Made by a program: the position numbers and the translations under genes. From Bacteroides sedimenti (GTDB lineage: Bacteria; Bacteroidota; Bacteroidia; Bacteroidales; Bacteroidaceae), in assembly GCF_040365225.1 (NCBI RefSeq), contig NZ_AP028055.1, forward strand, positions 1,922,001-1,986,000: DNA of 64,000 nucleotides, in the 5' to 3' direction. Of this stretch, positions 1 through 8,105 are shown piece after piece. How positions within the stretch are numbered: the stretch's first letter is position 1; every line of letters starts with the position of its first letter. Under the pieces are notes generated by a model that saw only the letters and a program-made list of their open reading frames with translations, searched no databases and was not told where the DNA came from.

Positions 1-151
1 CTATGATTTAGTACGTTGGGGCATTGACAAGGAAGTTCTTCATGCAGCAGGTAAAGTGAAATATCAGGATAAAAATCGTTATTTACCGCTTCCACAGGAT
101 GAGATAGACAAATCCAACGGAGTGTTAATTCAGAATCCTGACTATAGATAA
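1..151 (+). CDS. SusD/RagB-like glycan-binding lipoprotein, C-terminal end only
   Basis: Only the last 49 codons are in the window, read from base 2 to a TAA at 149-151; the 5' end lies to the left. The visible segment has the usual SusD C-terminus: YDLVRWG, then a PLPQDEID stretch, ending NPDYR. SusD proteins are surface lipoproteins that bind glycan and act as a lid on the SusC transporter. The gene is followed by a hairpin and then by GH3, EEP, GH144-like and SGNH genes on the same strand, so it is very likely the SusD of that locus, with its SusC further left. Confidence 0.85.
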   Translation, partial: YDLVRWGIDKEVLHAAGKVKYQDKNRYLPLPQDEIDKSNGVLIQNPDYR

Positions 152-174
152 TAGGTGTTATATATAAACAGATT

Positions 175-210
175 TCTAAGAAGGGGATGTTTAGACATAA
201 CCTTCTTAGA
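175..210 (+). terminator. Hairpin between susD and the GH3 gene (attenuator-like)
   Basis: Perfect 10-bp inverted repeat, TCTAAGAAGG (175-184) and CCTTCTTAGA (201-210), with a 16-nt loop, followed by tttctcattt. It starts 23 nt after the susD stop and ends 31 nt before the GH3 start. The T tract is imperfect, so partial termination or RNA processing is more likely than a full stop. Comparable hairpins follow the other two susD genes here. Confidence 0.6.
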
Positions 211-241
211 TTTCTCATTTCAATCGGTAAAAAAGTAATGT

Positions 242-2533
242 ATGAATATTAGGTATTATAGAAAATATATCTTTTCTCTTATTGTATTGGTTTCTACAAA
301 CATATTTGCTCAACAGACTCCTAAAGATATGGACCGTTTTATAGATGCTTTGATGAAGAAAATGAGCATCGAAGAAAAAATAGGCCAACTTAACTTGCCG
401 GTATCCGGAGATATAACCACCGGACAGGCAAAAAGCAGCAATGTGGCGGAAAGAATCCGCCGGGGAGAAGTTGGAGGATTATTTAACCTGAAAGGGGTTA
501 ATAAAATCAAGGAAGTTCAGAAATTGGCTGTAGAAGAAAGCAGATTAAAGATCCCTTTAATATTTGGTATGGATGTTATTCACGGATACGAAACTGTATT
601 TCCTATACCTTTAGGCTTATCGTGTACATGGAATATGGACGCAATTGAAAAGTCAGCACGCATTGCAGCTATTGAGGCCAGTGCTGACGGAATTTGTTGG
701 ACGTTCGGACCAATGCTGGATATTTGCAGAGATGCCCGTTGGGGACGTGCATCAGAGGGTTGCGGAGAAGATCCGTTTATAGGTTCAGAGATAGCAAAAG
801 CTATGGTTCGTGGATATCAGGGCAAAGAAATGAAAGCAAACAATGAAATCATGGCTTGCATAAAACATTTTGCTCTTTACGGAGCAAGCGAAGCAGGACG
901 TGATTATAACACTGTTGACATGAGCCGCATCCGCATGATGAATGAATATATGCCTCCTTATAAAGCAGCAGTAGATGCCGGAGCAGCAAGTATCATGGCT
1001 TCTTTTAATGAAATAGACGGGGTACCTGCTACTGCCAACAAATGGTTATTGACCGATTTACTGCGTAATCAGTGGGGATTCAATGGGTTTGTGGTAACAG
1101 ATTTTACCGGAATAGCAGAAATGGTGCAACATGGCATTGGTGATTTGAAAACGGTAACTGCACGTGCTATCAAAGCAGGCGTTGATATGGATATGGTTAG
1201 CGACGGTTTTACAGGAACTCTTAAGAAATCTATTGAAGAAGGGAAAGTATCTGCAAGTACCCTGGACCAAGCATGTCGTCGTATTCTGGAAGCAAAATAC
1301 AAGCTGGGATTATTCGATGACCCATATAAATACTGCGATTTGAAACGTCCGGCAAAAGAGATTTATACAAAAGAACATCGTGCTGAAGCTCGCAAGATTG
1401 CTACTGAAAGCTTTGTATTGTTGAAGAACGAAAACAGTCTGCTCCCACTGAAAAAAGAAGGAACAATTGCTGTAGTTGGTCCATTGGCTGAAGCTGGAAA
1501 GAACATGGTAGGAACATGGAGTGTAGCTGCTGTACTTGATAGAACTCCGTCACTGGTAAAAGGTCTTCGTGAGACATTAGGAAATAAAGCTAAGATTGTT
1601 TATGCAAAAGGTAGTAATATCGTAAGTGATTCTGCTTATGAAGAACGAGCTACTATGTTCGGTCGTAGTTTAAACCGAGACAAACGGACGGACAAAGAAA
1701 TGCTGGATGAAGCCCTGAAAGTATCAGCCAATGCAGACGTTATCGTAGCGGCTTTAGGTGAATCGTCTGAAATGAGCGGTGAAAGCAGTAGTCGTACAAA
1801 CCTGGAGTTGCCGGATGTACAACGTAGCTTATTAACAGAACTGCTAAAAACAGGAAAACCAGTAGTTCTGGTGTTGTTTAGCGGACGTCCGGTTGTGCTT
1901 ACTTGGGAACAAAAGAATGTTCCTGCTATTCTGAATGTATGGTTTGGTGGTACCGAATCGGCTTATGCGATTGGAGATGTATTGTTCGGGGATGTTAATC
2001 CAAGTGGAAAATTAACTATGTCTTTCCCACAGAATGTAGGCCAGATTCCTCTATACTATAATCATAAGAATACAGGACGACCATTACAAGAAGGACATTG
2101 GTTTGAGAAGTTCCGCAGTAATTATCTGGATGTCAGCAATGATCCTCTTTATCCTTTTGGTTATGGGTTAAGCTATACAACTTTTGGTTACAGTGATATA
2201 AAAATGAGCAGCAATGATTTAAATATAAACGGAGAAATTACTGCAAAGATTCTGGTTACAAACACAGGTAACAGAGACGGAGCAGAAGTTGTTCAACTTT
2301 ACATCCGCGATTTGGTAGGAAGTGTAACTCGTCCGGTTAAAGAGCTGAAAGGTTTCCAGAAAATATTCCTTAAGGCCGGAGAATCGAAAGAAGTAACTTT
2401 TAAAATTACTCCCGAACTACTGAAGTTCTATGATTACGACCTTAATTATGTGTGCGAACCGGGTGATTTCGATGTTATGATAGGTGGTAATAGTCATGAT
2501 GTTAAAAAAGCAGGTTTCACTTTGAAAATGTAA
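242..2533 (+). CDS. Glycoside hydrolase family 3 beta-glucosidase
   Basis: The 763-aa protein has a signal peptide (residues 1-23, ending IFAQ). It has the three-part layout of BglX-type GH3 enzymes: a TIM-like N-terminal domain, an alpha/beta sandwich from about residue 390, and a C-terminal fibronectin-like domain from about residue 660. The predicted nucleophile is D287 in GFVVTDF; KHF, near residue 208, is the usual GH3 substrate-binding motif. It should release glucose from beta-gluco-oligosaccharides in the periplasm. Its position between a SusD gene and a GH144-like endoglucanase points to beta-1,2-linked oligosaccharides, as described for B. thetaiotaomicron BT_3567. The linkage preference is inferred from context, not read from the sequence. 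Confidence 0.93.
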   Translation: MNIRYYRKYIFSLIVLVSTNIFAQQTPKDMDRFIDALMKKMSIEEKIGQLNLPVSGDITTGQAKSSNVAERIRRGEVGGLFNLKGVNKIKEVQKLAVEESRLKIPLIFGMDVIHGYETVFPIPLGLSCTWNMDAIEKSARIAAIEASADGICWTFGPMLDICRDARWGRASEGCGEDPFIGSEIAKAMVRGYQGKEMKANNEIMACIKHFALYGASEAGRDYNTVDMSRIRMMNEYMPPYKAAVDAGAASIMASFNEIDGVPATANKWLLTDLLRNQWGFNGFVVTDFTGIAEMVQHGIGDLKTVTARAIKAGVDMDMVSDGFTGTLKKSIEEGKVSASTLDQACRRILEAKYKLGLFDDPYKYCDLKRPAKEIYTKEHRAEARKIATESFVLLKNENSLLPLKKEGTIAVVGPLAEAGKNMVGTWSVAAVLDRTPSLVKGLRETLGNKAKIVYAKGSNIVSDSAYEERATMFGRSLNRDKRTDKEMLDEALKVSANADVIVAALGESSEMSGESSSRTNLELPDVQRSLLTELLKTGKPVVLVLFSGRPVVLTWEQKNVPAILNVWFGGTESAYAIGDVLFGDVNPSGKLTMSFPQNVGQIPLYYNHKNTGRPLQEGHWFEKFRSNYLDVSNDPLYPFGYGLSYTTFGYSDIKMSSNDLNINGEITAKILVTNTGNRDGAEVVQLYIRDLVGSVTRPVKELKGFQKIFLKAGESKEVTFKITPELLKFYDYDLNYVCEPGDFDVMIGGNSHDVKKAGFTLKM

Positions 2534-2537
2534 ATGA

Positions 2538-3395
2538 ATGAAAAAATATATTCTAAATAGCCTCCTGGCTGCTTGCTGTATGCTTGCCACCTCGTGTGGC
2601 ACGCAACAGCGGGCTCTCAATATGGATATTATGACGTTTAATATCCGTCTGGATGTGGCTTCCGACAGTTTAAACAGCTGGAAATTCCGTAAAGATAATG
2701 CCGCTAATATGATACACTATTATGCTCCTGACGTTTTAGGGATGCAAGAAGTGGTACATAATCAGCTAAATGACCTGAAAGAAAGATTACCTCAATACAC
2801 AGCTATCGGTGTTGGCCGTGCTGATGGTAAAGAGGCCGGAGAATATTGTTCTCTGTTTTTTAAAACCAACCGCTTTGAACTGATTAAAGATGGAAACTTT
2901 GGTCTGAGCGAAACTCCCGAAAAAATTGGAGTAAAAGGTTGGGATGCAGCATATGAGCGCATTGTTACCTGGGCTGTATTAAAAGACAAAATAACAGGAA
3001 AGAAATTTGCCTGCTTTAATACACATTTAGACAATATGGGAGAGATTGCTCGCAGGGAAGGTGCGAAACTATTACTTGCAAAAGCTAAGGAACTGGCTCC
3101 AGGACTTCCAATAGTTATTACTGGAGATTTTAACGGTACTCAGGATTCGGAGCCAATACAAATTATAACTCACAACGGGATGAAAGACACTCGTGCGACA
3201 TCTCCGGTTGTATACGGGCCATCGTGGAGTTTTCATGATTTCGGACGTCTGAAAAATGATGAAAGAGATTTAATAGATTACATTTTTGTCAACGCACCTG
3301 TTCAGGTTAACAAATACTGTGTTATTAAAGATACTCCCGAAAATGGATATCTGTCAGACCACAACCCTGTTCTAGTAAACACAACAATTAAGTAA
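2538..3395 (+). CDS. Endonuclease/exonuclease/phosphatase (EEP) family lipoprotein
   Basis: The 285-aa protein has a lipobox ending in C20 (MLATSC). EEP-fold motifs are present in order: MTFNIR, GMQE with metal ligand E71, NTHLDN, ITGDFNG and YLSDHNP. The family includes nucleases, sphingomyelinases and inositol phosphatases, and all cleave phosphoester bonds. It starts 4 nt after the GH3 stop, so it belongs to the same operon. It is a clear paralogue of the EEP protein at 12948-13805. Inference: an exported phosphodiesterase removing phosphate-linked substituents, such as phosphoglycerol, from a glucan. A nucleic-acid role is less likely given the lipid anchor and the neighbours. Confidence 0.88.
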   Translation: MKKYILNSLLAACCMLATSCGTQQRALNMDIMTFNIRLDVASDSLNSWKFRKDNAANMIHYYAPDVLGMQEVVHNQLNDLKERLPQYTAIGVGRADGKEAGEYCSLFFKTNRFELIKDGNFGLSETPEKIGVKGWDAAYERIVTWAVLKDKITGKKFACFNTHLDNMGEIARREGAKLLLAKAKELAPGLPIVITGDFNGTQDSEPIQIITHNGMKDTRATSPVVYGPSWSFHDFGRLKNDERDLIDYIFVNAPVQVNKYCVIKDTPENGYLSDHNPVLVNTTIK

Positions 3396-3403
3396 GAATA
3401 AAA

Positions 3404-4729
3404 ATGAAGCAAATACGAATTGTATATTCTTTGTTACTCTGTAGCTGTTTTCTTATTGGGAATTGTGCTAATAGACCGGAACGAACTGCAAGGAAACTTA
3501 CAAATGAGGCGTTGATGGACAGTGTTCAGCATCGTACTTTCAACTATTTCTGGGATGGAGCCGAGCCAAGAAGCGGGATGGCGCGTGAACGCTTTAATGA
3601 AGACGGAATTTATCCGGAAAATGATAAAAACATTGTTACTACTGGTGGAAGCGGTTTTGGAATAATGGCAGTATTATCGGGGGTGAAAAGAGGTTATATT
3701 ACAAGAAAACAAGGTTTTGACCGCTTCGATAAAATTGTATCCTTCCTTGAGAAAGCTGATCGTTTTCATGGAGCTTATCCTCATTGGCTTAATGGAGAGA
3801 CTGGGAAGGTAAAACCGTTCGGGAAAAAGGATAATGGAGGAGATCTGGTAGAAACATCTTTTCTTATGCAAGGACTTTTGGCTGTTCATCAGTATTATGT
3901 AAAAGGTAGTAAAAAGGAAAAAGCATTGGCTTCTCGTATAGATAAGCTTTGGAAAGAAGTGGAATGGGACTGGTACCGAAACGGAGAAAATGTGCTTTAC
4001 TGGCATTGGAGTCCCAATTATGCTTGGGAAATGAACTTTCCGGTTCGTGGATTTAATGAATGTCTTATAATGTATGTATTAGCGGCAGCTTCACCAACCC
4101 ATGGGGTTTCATCGGAGGTGTATCACCAGGGATGGGCTGAAAACGGTGCTATTGTTTCTCCACATACAACGGAAGGTTACAAATTGAACCTTCGTTATCA
4201 AGGCACAAAAGCAGGACCCTTATTCTGGGCTCATTACTCATTCCTCGGGCTTAATCCACATGGTTTGAAAGATAAATATGCAGATTATTATCAGGAAATG
4301 AAAAATTATTCGTTAATTAACCGTGCATATTGCATCCGCAATCCGAAAAGATATAAAGGGTATGGCAAAGATTGCTGGGGATTGACTGCGAGTTACAGTA
4401 CAATAGGCTATTCCGGACATGCTCCAAATGAGAAGAACGATCTGGGAGTCATTGCCCCAACAGCAGCTCTCTCATCTATTGTTTATACTCCAAAAGAATC
4501 AATGGATGTAATGCGTCACTTGTATGATATGCGGGATAAGGTGTTCGGCAAATACGGATTTTACGATGCTTTCAGTGAAACAGACGAATGGTATCCAAAA
4601 CGTTATCTGGCAATCGATCAGGGACCTATAGCAGTAATGATAGAAAATTACCGTTCAGGTTTTTTGTGGAAACTCTTTATGAGTCATCCAGATGTTAATA
4701 AGGGATTAAGTAAATTAGGTTTTAAATAA
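3404..4729 (+). CDS. GH144-like endo-beta-1,2-glucanase lipoprotein
   Basis: The 441-aa protein has a lipoprotein-type signal (FLIGNC, cysteine near residue 22). The rest matches what I know of the glucoamylase-like (alpha/alpha)6 family that includes GH144 beta-1,2-glucanases: an RTFNYFWDGAEP start, TTGGSGFGIMA, GGDLVETSFLMQGL, and a C-terminal AIDQGPIAVMIENYRSG. Endo-beta-1,2-glucanase activity would cut beta-1,2-glucan into oligosaccharides for the neighbouring GH3 enzyme. The gene starts 8 nt after the EEP gene. The older name for this domain is simply glucoamylase-like; GH144 is preferred because of similarity to that group and the GH3 and SusD context. Confidence 0.82.
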   Translation: MKQIRIVYSLLLCSCFLIGNCANRPERTARKLTNEALMDSVQHRTFNYFWDGAEPRSGMARERFNEDGIYPENDKNIVTTGGSGFGIMAVLSGVKRGYITRKQGFDRFDKIVSFLEKADRFHGAYPHWLNGETGKVKPFGKKDNGGDLVETSFLMQGLLAVHQYYVKGSKKEKALASRIDKLWKEVEWDWYRNGENVLYWHWSPNYAWEMNFPVRGFNECLIMYVLAAASPTHGVSSEVYHQGWAENGAIVSPHTTEGYKLNLRYQGTKAGPLFWAHYSFLGLNPHGLKDKYADYYQEMKNYSLINRAYCIRNPKRYKGYGKDCWGLTASYSTIGYSGHAPNEKNDLGVIAPTAALSSIVYTPKESMDVMRHLYDMRDKVFGKYGFYDAFSETDEWYPKRYLAIDQGPIAVMIENYRSGFLWKLFMSHPDVNKGLSKLGFK

Positions 4730-4742
4730 AGTAATAAACACA

Positions 4743-5480
4743 ATGAAAAAAAACATTTTTATTTTATTAGCTATGTTGCTGTTTGTGCCATCTATTATGA
4801 AGGCACAGTCTCAACAAGATTCCGTACGTTTGTGCGAGTATCTTCAGATAAAACACTCGGATGCATTCAAATGGATTACGCGCTATCAGGCCGATATCGA
4901 CAAATACACGGATGAAAACAGAGAACTGAAAGACAAAACGTGCGATGTGCTGTTTCTGGGAAGTTCTTCCATCAATTTATGGGATAATATTTATAACGAC
5001 ATGGCTCCAATGAAGATTATACGTCGTTCTTATGGAGGCGCCGCTATCCGTGATATGCTTTACAACTATAACGTAATTGCACGTGGATATAATCCAAGAA
5101 GCATTGTTCTTTATGTTGAAAACGATATGTGTAATAGTCCTGAAGATATAACAATAGGTCAGACATTTGATTTCTTCCGCGTTTTTATCTCAAGAATTCA
5201 GCGCGATTATCCGGGTATTCCACTTTATGTTCTTTCGATCAAACCTTCTTATGCCCGCGAAAAACTAAGACCAAAGCAAACAACACTCAATACATTACTC
5301 CAAGAGTACGTTGGTACAACTAAAAATGTGTTTTATGTAGATGTAGCTTCGTGTATGTATGATGATAAAGGGATTCTTCGTAAAGATATCTTCAAAAAGG
5401 ATAACCTCCATATGAATCAGGTTGGATATGACCTTTGGACTGCTCGTCTGAAGCCATTGTTAATGCAACATAAAAAATAA
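4743..5480 (+). CDS. SGNH/GDSL-family esterase, exported
   Basis: The 245-aa protein has a signal peptide ending MKAQ. SGNH blocks are visible: block I as FLGSSSINLW (catalytic serine in GSSS rather than GDSL), block III as YVENDM with the conserved asparagine, and block V as DNLHMNQVGY, supplying the Asp-His pair. Such enzymes remove acyl groups from carbohydrates. It is the last gene of the GH3-EEP-GH144 operon, starting 13 nt after the GH144-like gene, so a sugar O-acyl ester such as acetyl or succinyl on the glucan is the likely target. The acyl group cannot be told from the sequence. Confidence 0.82.
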   Translation: MKKNIFILLAMLLFVPSIMKAQSQQDSVRLCEYLQIKHSDAFKWITRYQADIDKYTDENRELKDKTCDVLFLGSSSINLWDNIYNDMAPMKIIRRSYGGAAIRDMLYNYNVIARGYNPRSIVLYVENDMCNSPEDITIGQTFDFFRVFISRIQRDYPGIPLYVLSIKPSYAREKLRPKQTTLNTLLQEYVGTTKNVFYVDVASCMYDDKGILRKDIFKKDNLHMNQVGYDLWTARLKPLLMQHKK

Positions 5481-5590
5481 ACTATCTATCGTGTGCCATA
5501 GATGTTGCATGTTAAAAAATTCCGATATATCAGATAATTCCTTGTAAACATCTACATCGGACTTTTATTTTATCATTAAGACTTTCTTCT

Positions 5591-5676
5591 TACACCCGGA
5601 TGTACCCTCCCACTACATCCGGGTGTACCATATCTCTCCATCCGGATGTAGCAGTAGTGTACATCCGGATGGAGAG
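5591..5676. repeat. Two adjacent perfect hairpins sharing a CCGGATGTA core
   Basis: Hairpin 1 has 14-bp arms (5591-5604 and 5614-5627, TACACCCGGATGTA and its complement). Hairpin 2 has 17-bp arms (5634-5650 and 5660-5676, CTCTCCATCCGGATGTA and its complement). Both loops are 9 nt, and the gap between hairpins is 6 nt. The core CCGGATGTA or its complement occurs four times. There is no T tract after either one, and a separate terminator follows at 5687. They could be a REP-like element, a protein-binding array or a processed RNA structure. Confidence 0.75.
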
Positions 5677-5686
5677 TAAATAACTC

Positions 5687-5719
5687 TGCGTGACTTAATT
5701 AATATGTCACGCATTTTTT
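5687..5719 (+). terminator. Rho-independent terminator after the beta-1,2-glucan operon
   Basis: Arms TGCGTGAC (5687-5694) and GTCACGCA (5706-5713), an 11-nt loop, then six T residues (5714-5719). It lies 207 nt after the SGNH stop, and the paired CCGGATGTA hairpins sit in between. It separates the operon from the GH53 gene. Confidence 0.75.
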
Positions 5720-5847
5720 ATAAAATATATGGAGAATAGCATCAGTTTGATAATTTAATCAACTTAATTTCGTAAAATTGCATTCGTAAGATAATAATAA
5801 CCCGATATTTAATAAGGGAAGTCAACTCTCCGCAAACTGAATTATTC

Positions 5848-6873
5848 ATGAAAAAAAAGCAGATTAATTACTTGCTGTTGTCACTCTTTATAATTCTCCA
5901 TTTAACCGCATGCGGGGGAAGAGGAGATGAACCGATTCCTCAGAGTAGTAGTTTTGCCAAGGGAGCAGATGTGAGTTGGATTACCGAGATGGAAGCTGCC
6001 GGCAGGAAGTTTTATAATCAAAACGGAACAGAAATGGAAGCCATGAGTCTGCTAAAAAATCTAGGAATGAATGCAATAAGGCTGAGGGTATGGGTAAATC
6101 CTTCTGACGGATGGTGTAATAAGCAAGATTTAATGGTAAAAGCCAAACGGGCAAAGAATCTGAATTTGCGAATCATGATTGACTTTCATTATAGTGATTC
6201 ATGGGCTGATCCAGGTAAGCAGAACAAACCGAAAGCATGGGTAAATTACAACTTTGATGAACTTAAAAAGGCGGTTGCCGCACATACAACGGATGTGCTG
6301 AATGAGCTAAAATTAAATGGAATTACTCCGGAATGGGTACAGGTGGGCAATGAAACGGGTAATGGCATGTTGTGGGAGGATGGCAAGGCTTCTGTGAATA
6401 TGAAAAAATATGCCGAACTGTCGAATACAGGATATAATGCCGTAAAATCTGTTTTTCCAGACACAAAGGTTATCATTCACCTGCAAAACGGGTACGACAA
6501 TGTTTTGTTTCGCTGGTTGTTCGACGGACTGAGAAGCAACGGAGGAAAATGGGATGTTATCGGGATGTCTCTTTATCCTTCGGCCACCGACTGGCGGATA
6601 AAGAACTCAGAATGTCTGGATAATATGAATGATATGGTAAAAAGGTTCGGTTCGGAAGTAATGATGTGCGAAGTAGGCATGAGTTGGGACATTCCTGATA
6701 CCTGCTATGCTTTTCTGAAAGATATCATCGCAAAAACAAAATCGGTAAGTAACGGTAAAGGAATTGGTGTATTTTACTGGGAACCGGAATGCAGTTCGGA
6801 CTGGAATGGATATTCCTTGGGCGCCTTTGATAACAACGGAAGGCCAACAGCAGCTTTGAACGCTTTCAGATAA
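5848..6873 (+). CDS. GH53 endo-beta-1,4-galactanase lipoprotein
   Basis: The 341-aa protein has a lipobox ending in C22 (LTACGG). The domain starts with GADVSWITEMEAAG, typical of GH53, followed by RLRVWVNP and MIDFHYSDSWADPG. The predicted acid/base is E169 in VGNETG and the nucleophile E275 in MMCEVG. It would cut beta-1,4-galactan, the side chain of pectic rhamnogalacturonan I and type I arabinogalactan, on the cell surface or in the periplasm. It lies behind a terminator from the beta-1,2-glucan operon and 55 nt before a regulator gene on the same strand, so it probably forms its own unit with that regulator. No SusCD pair adjoins it. Confidence 0.9.
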   Translation: MKKKQINYLLLSLFIILHLTACGGRGDEPIPQSSSFAKGADVSWITEMEAAGRKFYNQNGTEMEAMSLLKNLGMNAIRLRVWVNPSDGWCNKQDLMVKAKRAKNLNLRIMIDFHYSDSWADPGKQNKPKAWVNYNFDELKKAVAAHTTDVLNELKLNGITPEWVQVGNETGNGMLWEDGKASVNMKKYAELSNTGYNAVKSVFPDTKVIIHLQNGYDNVLFRWLFDGLRSNGGKWDVIGMSLYPSATDWRIKNSECLDNMNDMVKRFGSEVMMCEVGMSWDIPDTCYAFLKDIIAKTKSVSNGKGIGVFYWEPECSSDWNGYSLGAFDNNGRPTAALNAFR

Positions 6874-6928
6874 GACTTGTCTATTTAGAAAATTATAGCG
6901 ATATTGCGAATAAAAACAGCTTAACTAT

Positions 6929-8098
6929 ATGATTCGCCTGATCCAACTTACCGATTTTACGGAAGCATACGCTCAATATCTGCAAAAAGGCATAATCACT
7001 TATTCCAAGGAACACGATCCGTGGGTTGTTTGCCGCATGCCGCCTGCCTTTAAACTTCGCTACGGCATTGAAGGGGTAATAGACTGGGCAAAAAAATGGG
7101 AAGCAGATGCTATTGTTGCACAGTTTGATGAGGATGATAATGTGGGGCTGTTTCGCCAAAATGGGATTGTAGCTGTGGCACAAGATTTCAAGACCCAATT
7201 TAAGTCGATTCCGAACATTACCGGAGACTATGAGCTGGGAGGAAAAATGGCTGCCGACTTCTTCCTGCAAAAGGGATATCAGAACTTTGCTTTTGTTGGC
7301 TATAAGAATGCTATATGGTCTGAGAAAAGGTGCCAGGGCTTTTATGATCGTATCTCTGAATTTGGCTTTGAAAAGAACTTCCATGTCTTCCAAAACAAAA
7401 TAATTGAAGAATTATGGTTCTATGAACAGAACCCACTGATTGAATGGCTGAAATCGTTACCAAAACCCATCGCATTAATGACGTGTGATGATACTCAGGG
7501 AAATAAGATAACTGAAATTTGCCGGATATGCAACCTAAGAATCCCCGAAGACATTTCCCTAATAGGAGTAGATAACGATGAAATGACCTGTAATCTTTCA
7601 GACCCAACATTATCGAGTGTGGCTCTGGATGTTGAAAAGGGAGGATACGAAACCGCCAAACTCATCGACAAAATGGTTACTTCACAGAACTATGAAGACT
7701 TTGAAGATGTTGTCATCCATCATTCACATATCGTTCAAAGGCAATCGACCAATATGTATCCTATCAATGACAAGGAGATTGCCATGGCACTGAAGTACAT
7801 TGATGATAATATCAATTCCAAAATCAATGTGGATGATATTGTGAAAGTTGTGCCGCTATCAAGGAGGTTATTGGAAATACGTTTCAAACATTTCACAAAA
7901 ATGTCTGTTTATCAGTATGTGATGCTTCAACGGATAAACAGATTTGCCCGCTCATTGCTTACAAGCACAGCCCCAATATGTGAGCTTGCCATTGAAATGG
8001 GCTTTTCGGACTTTAAAAACCTGTCGCGCCAGTTTAAAACAATAAAGGGTTGCCCTCCGCACGAATACCGCAAAGAGCATACCCTTAAGAACAAATAA
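6929..8098 (+). CDS. XylR-type transcriptional regulator: sugar-binding domain plus AraC HTH
   Basis: The 389-aa protein has no signal peptide. Residues 1 to about 270 resemble the LacI/periplasmic-binding-like sensor of XylR regulators (GDYELGGKMAADFF; ALMTCDDTQGNKITEIC; ISLIGVDNDEMTC). Residues about 283-385 form an AraC-type double helix-turn-helix (VDDIVKVVPLSRRLLEIRFK; ICELAIEMGFSDFKNLSRQF). The length matches E. coli XylR (392 aa). It likely senses a sugar in the cytoplasm and activates nearby catabolic genes. It follows the GH53 gene and converges with the mannoside operon, only 7 nt from the stop of the GH63-like gene. Its target and ligand are not evident; the xylose operon has its own regulator. 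Confidence 0.9.
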   Translation: MIRLIQLTDFTEAYAQYLQKGIITYSKEHDPWVVCRMPPAFKLRYGIEGVIDWAKKWEADAIVAQFDEDDNVGLFRQNGIVAVAQDFKTQFKSIPNITGDYELGGKMAADFFLQKGYQNFAFVGYKNAIWSEKRCQGFYDRISEFGFEKNFHVFQNKIIEELWFYEQNPLIEWLKSLPKPIALMTCDDTQGNKITEICRICNLRIPEDISLIGVDNDEMTCNLSDPTLSSVALDVEKGGYETAKLIDKMVTSQNYEDFEDVVIHHSHIVQRQSTNMYPINDKEIAMALKYIDDNINSKINVDDIVKVVPLSRRLLEIRFKHFTKMSVYQYVMLQRINRFARSLLTSTAPICELAIEMGFSDFKNLSRQFKTIKGCPPHEYRKEHTLKNK

Positions 8099-8105
8099 CC
8101 TGAGG

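Noticed and set aside
5521..5561. Terminator directly after the SGNH gene (TCCGAT/ATCGGA)
   Set aside because: The arms are only 6 bp with a loop of about 29 nt; the hairpin at 5687-5719 with six T residues is far better.
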